A stretch of 64,000 bases of DNA, taken from the NCBI GenBank assembly GCA_047936785.1, contig CP176394.1, one strand, 5' to 3'. The stretch comes from Acidaminobacterium chupaoyuni (GTDB taxonomy: Bacteria; Bacillota; Clostridia; Oscillospirales; Butyricicoccaceae). Below, in pieces: positions 63,302 to 64,000 of the stretch (position 1 is the stretch's first letter; the number at the start of each line of letters is the position of its first letter). The notes beneath the pieces are model-generated. The model was not told the origin of the DNA. It made no database searches and saw only the letters and a program-made list of their open reading frames with translations. The translations under genes and the position numbers were made by a program.

Positions 63302-63470
63302 GAAAAACCACATAACGGCCATTTGAGAAGTTTGATGTCTATGCAGGGGCGCGCAGTCACTTGACTTGATCCGCAGGATGAACCTCAGACCGATAGAGGG
63401 CGGTGGGCTATCATCTGTAGGATAGCCCGCCGCCCTTTGCTTTTCCCCAAAGCCATGGCCGGTTTTCCCA
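63302..63470 (+). ncRNA. Gap between dfx and cupin: terminator hairpin inside a larger possible fold
   Basis: No ORF of note. CGGCCAT (63316-63322) can pair with ATGGCCG (63456-63462), enclosing a strong hairpin (63397-63444) and ATCC-GCA-GGAT. It may be just a long 3' UTR plus terminator, or a structured RNA; I do not recognise a known class. Confidence 0.3.
63397..63444 (+). terminator. Terminator after desulfoferrodoxin
   Basis: AGGGCGG-T-GGGCTATC pairs with GATAGCCC-G-CCGCCCT, followed by TTGCTTTT. Confidence 0.8.
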
Positions 63471-63501
63471 TTATGCAAAAAAATCAAAAAATTGCTGTTG
63501 C

Positions 63502-63543
63502 GTTGTTAGAACAACATATTTTCACCTGCGCAGCCGGTATACT
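63502..63543 (+). promoter_or_regulatory. Promoter/operator of the cupin gene
   Basis: Palindrome GTTGTT-AG-AACAAC (63502-63515) sits where a -35 would be, 22 bp before TATACT (63538-63543); an activator or repressor site is likely. Confidence 0.4.
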
Positions 63544-63608
63544 CAGTTCAGAAACCAAGAAAAAAGCCTTGCGGCGACAGAGCATATAAAGCAAAGGAGA
63601 AAAAGCAA

Positions 63609-63944
63609 ATGGGAATTCTTAAAAATATCGAAAAAGAAACGGTGCTGGCGCTGGCCGAAGAAGTGACGGTTCAGCCGGGGCAGATCATCAGCAAAACATT
63701 GGCGCAAAACGAGCATGTCAGCCTTACACTGTTTGCGTTTGCAAAAGGCGAAGAAATCGGCACCCACGATTCCACAGGCGACGCCATGGTGTTGGTTCTG
63801 GATGGAACCGGTCTTTTCACCGTGGATGGAAAAGAATTTATTGTCAATGCCGGGGAAACCTTAGTAATGCCAGCCAAAAAGCCTCACGCCGTGATGGCGA
63901 AAGAAAACTTTAAAATGCTGCTGACGGTGGTGTTCCCCGCGTAA
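63609..63944 (+). CDS. Cupin-domain protein
   Basis: 111 aa, one cupin barrel: VSLTLFAFAKGEEIGTHDSTGDAMVLVLDGTG (motif 1; H and D/E metal positions) and INAGE-like VNAGETLVMPAKKPHAV (motif 2 with His). Small cupins of this type usually bind one metal; the reaction is unknown. AAAGGAG precedes the ATG. A further gene with its own AAAGGAG starts 53 bp downstream. Confidence 0.85.
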   Translation: MGILKNIEKETVLALAEEVTVQPGQIISKTLAQNEHVSLTLFAFAKGEEIGTHDSTGDAMVLVLDGTGLFTVDGKEFIVNAGETLVMPAKKPHAVMAKENFKMLLTVVFPA

Positions 63945-63996
63945 CGAGCGTTCAGGAATCAAAACAAACAGGATGATCAAAAAAGGAGAAATCAAC

Positions 63997-64000
63997 ATGG
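63997..64000 (+). CDS. Start of a further gene (first codon only)
   Basis: ATG at 63997 with AAAAAGGAG 8 bp upstream; only four bases are inside the window, so the product is unknown. Probably co-transcribed with the cupin gene. Confidence 0.5.

Overview
This looks like a chromosomal segment of a spore-forming, anaerobic member of the Clostridia (Firmicutes). The GC content is moderate, by eye a little above 50%. Evidence: SpoIIID (56388-56681), an infC-rpmI-rplT operon with a Bacillus-type attenuator leader and an AUU start for infC, an L7Ae-type protein between rpoC and rpsL, DUF1292, a B12-dependent class II ribonucleotide reductase (NrdJ), a BceRS-BceAB module, strong AGGAGG ribosome binding sites, TTG/GTG starts, and many hairpin-plus-U terminators. 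Oxygen defence is of the anaerobe type (desulfoferrodoxin, ferritin). I cannot name a genus. No rRNA, tRNA, IS, prophage or CRISPR was recognised.

Layout. 0-4.5 kb: end of an amino acid permease, an HD hydrolase, a radical SAM/AAA pair, a DUF308 membrane protein and a TetR regulator. 4.6-10.1 kb: an atypical MetK-like protein, then an MMPL transporter overlapping a secreted heptad-repeat protein. 10.2-19 kb: ABC-F, YbaK, PepD-MFS, and a YtrA-type regulator with its ABC exporter. 19-26.4 kb: TcdA, cardiolipin synthase with a small membrane protein, a 112-bp tandem repeat array upstream of cls, a divergent pair (31-codon small gene and nrdJ), VanZ and DUF1292.

26.5-40.7 kb is the core translation/transcription block: infC-rpmI-rplT, a 51-aa protein, then rpoB-rpoC-L7Ae-rpsL-rpsG-fusA-tuf. 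This block is not preceded by rplJL and not followed by the S10 operon. 40.9-48 kb: a P1-family peptidase, GNAT, a TPP-riboswitch-controlled thiM-thiE-HAD-thiD operon, a lipoprotein and pncB. 48.2-56.3 kb: a ROK regulator, an RpiR regulator and a complete family-5 peptide ABC importer. 56.4-61.4 kb: spoIIID and bceRS-bceAB. 61.5-64 kb: Rrf2, ferritin, desulfoferrodoxin, a cupin and the first codon of another gene.

Best candidates for something undescribed: (1) the MetK-like protein, with conserved fold motifs but four substituted active-site positions; (2) the 112-bp tandem array whose units each carry a minus-strand TATAAT box and a series of small palindromes; (3) the 31-aa gene with near-consensus promoter, RBS and terminator, divergent from nrdJ; (4) a possible three-way-junction RNA between rpsL and rpsG; (5) a ~170-bp inverted-repeat element between vanZ and the DUF1292 gene. 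All functional statements come from reading motifs; no database search was run.
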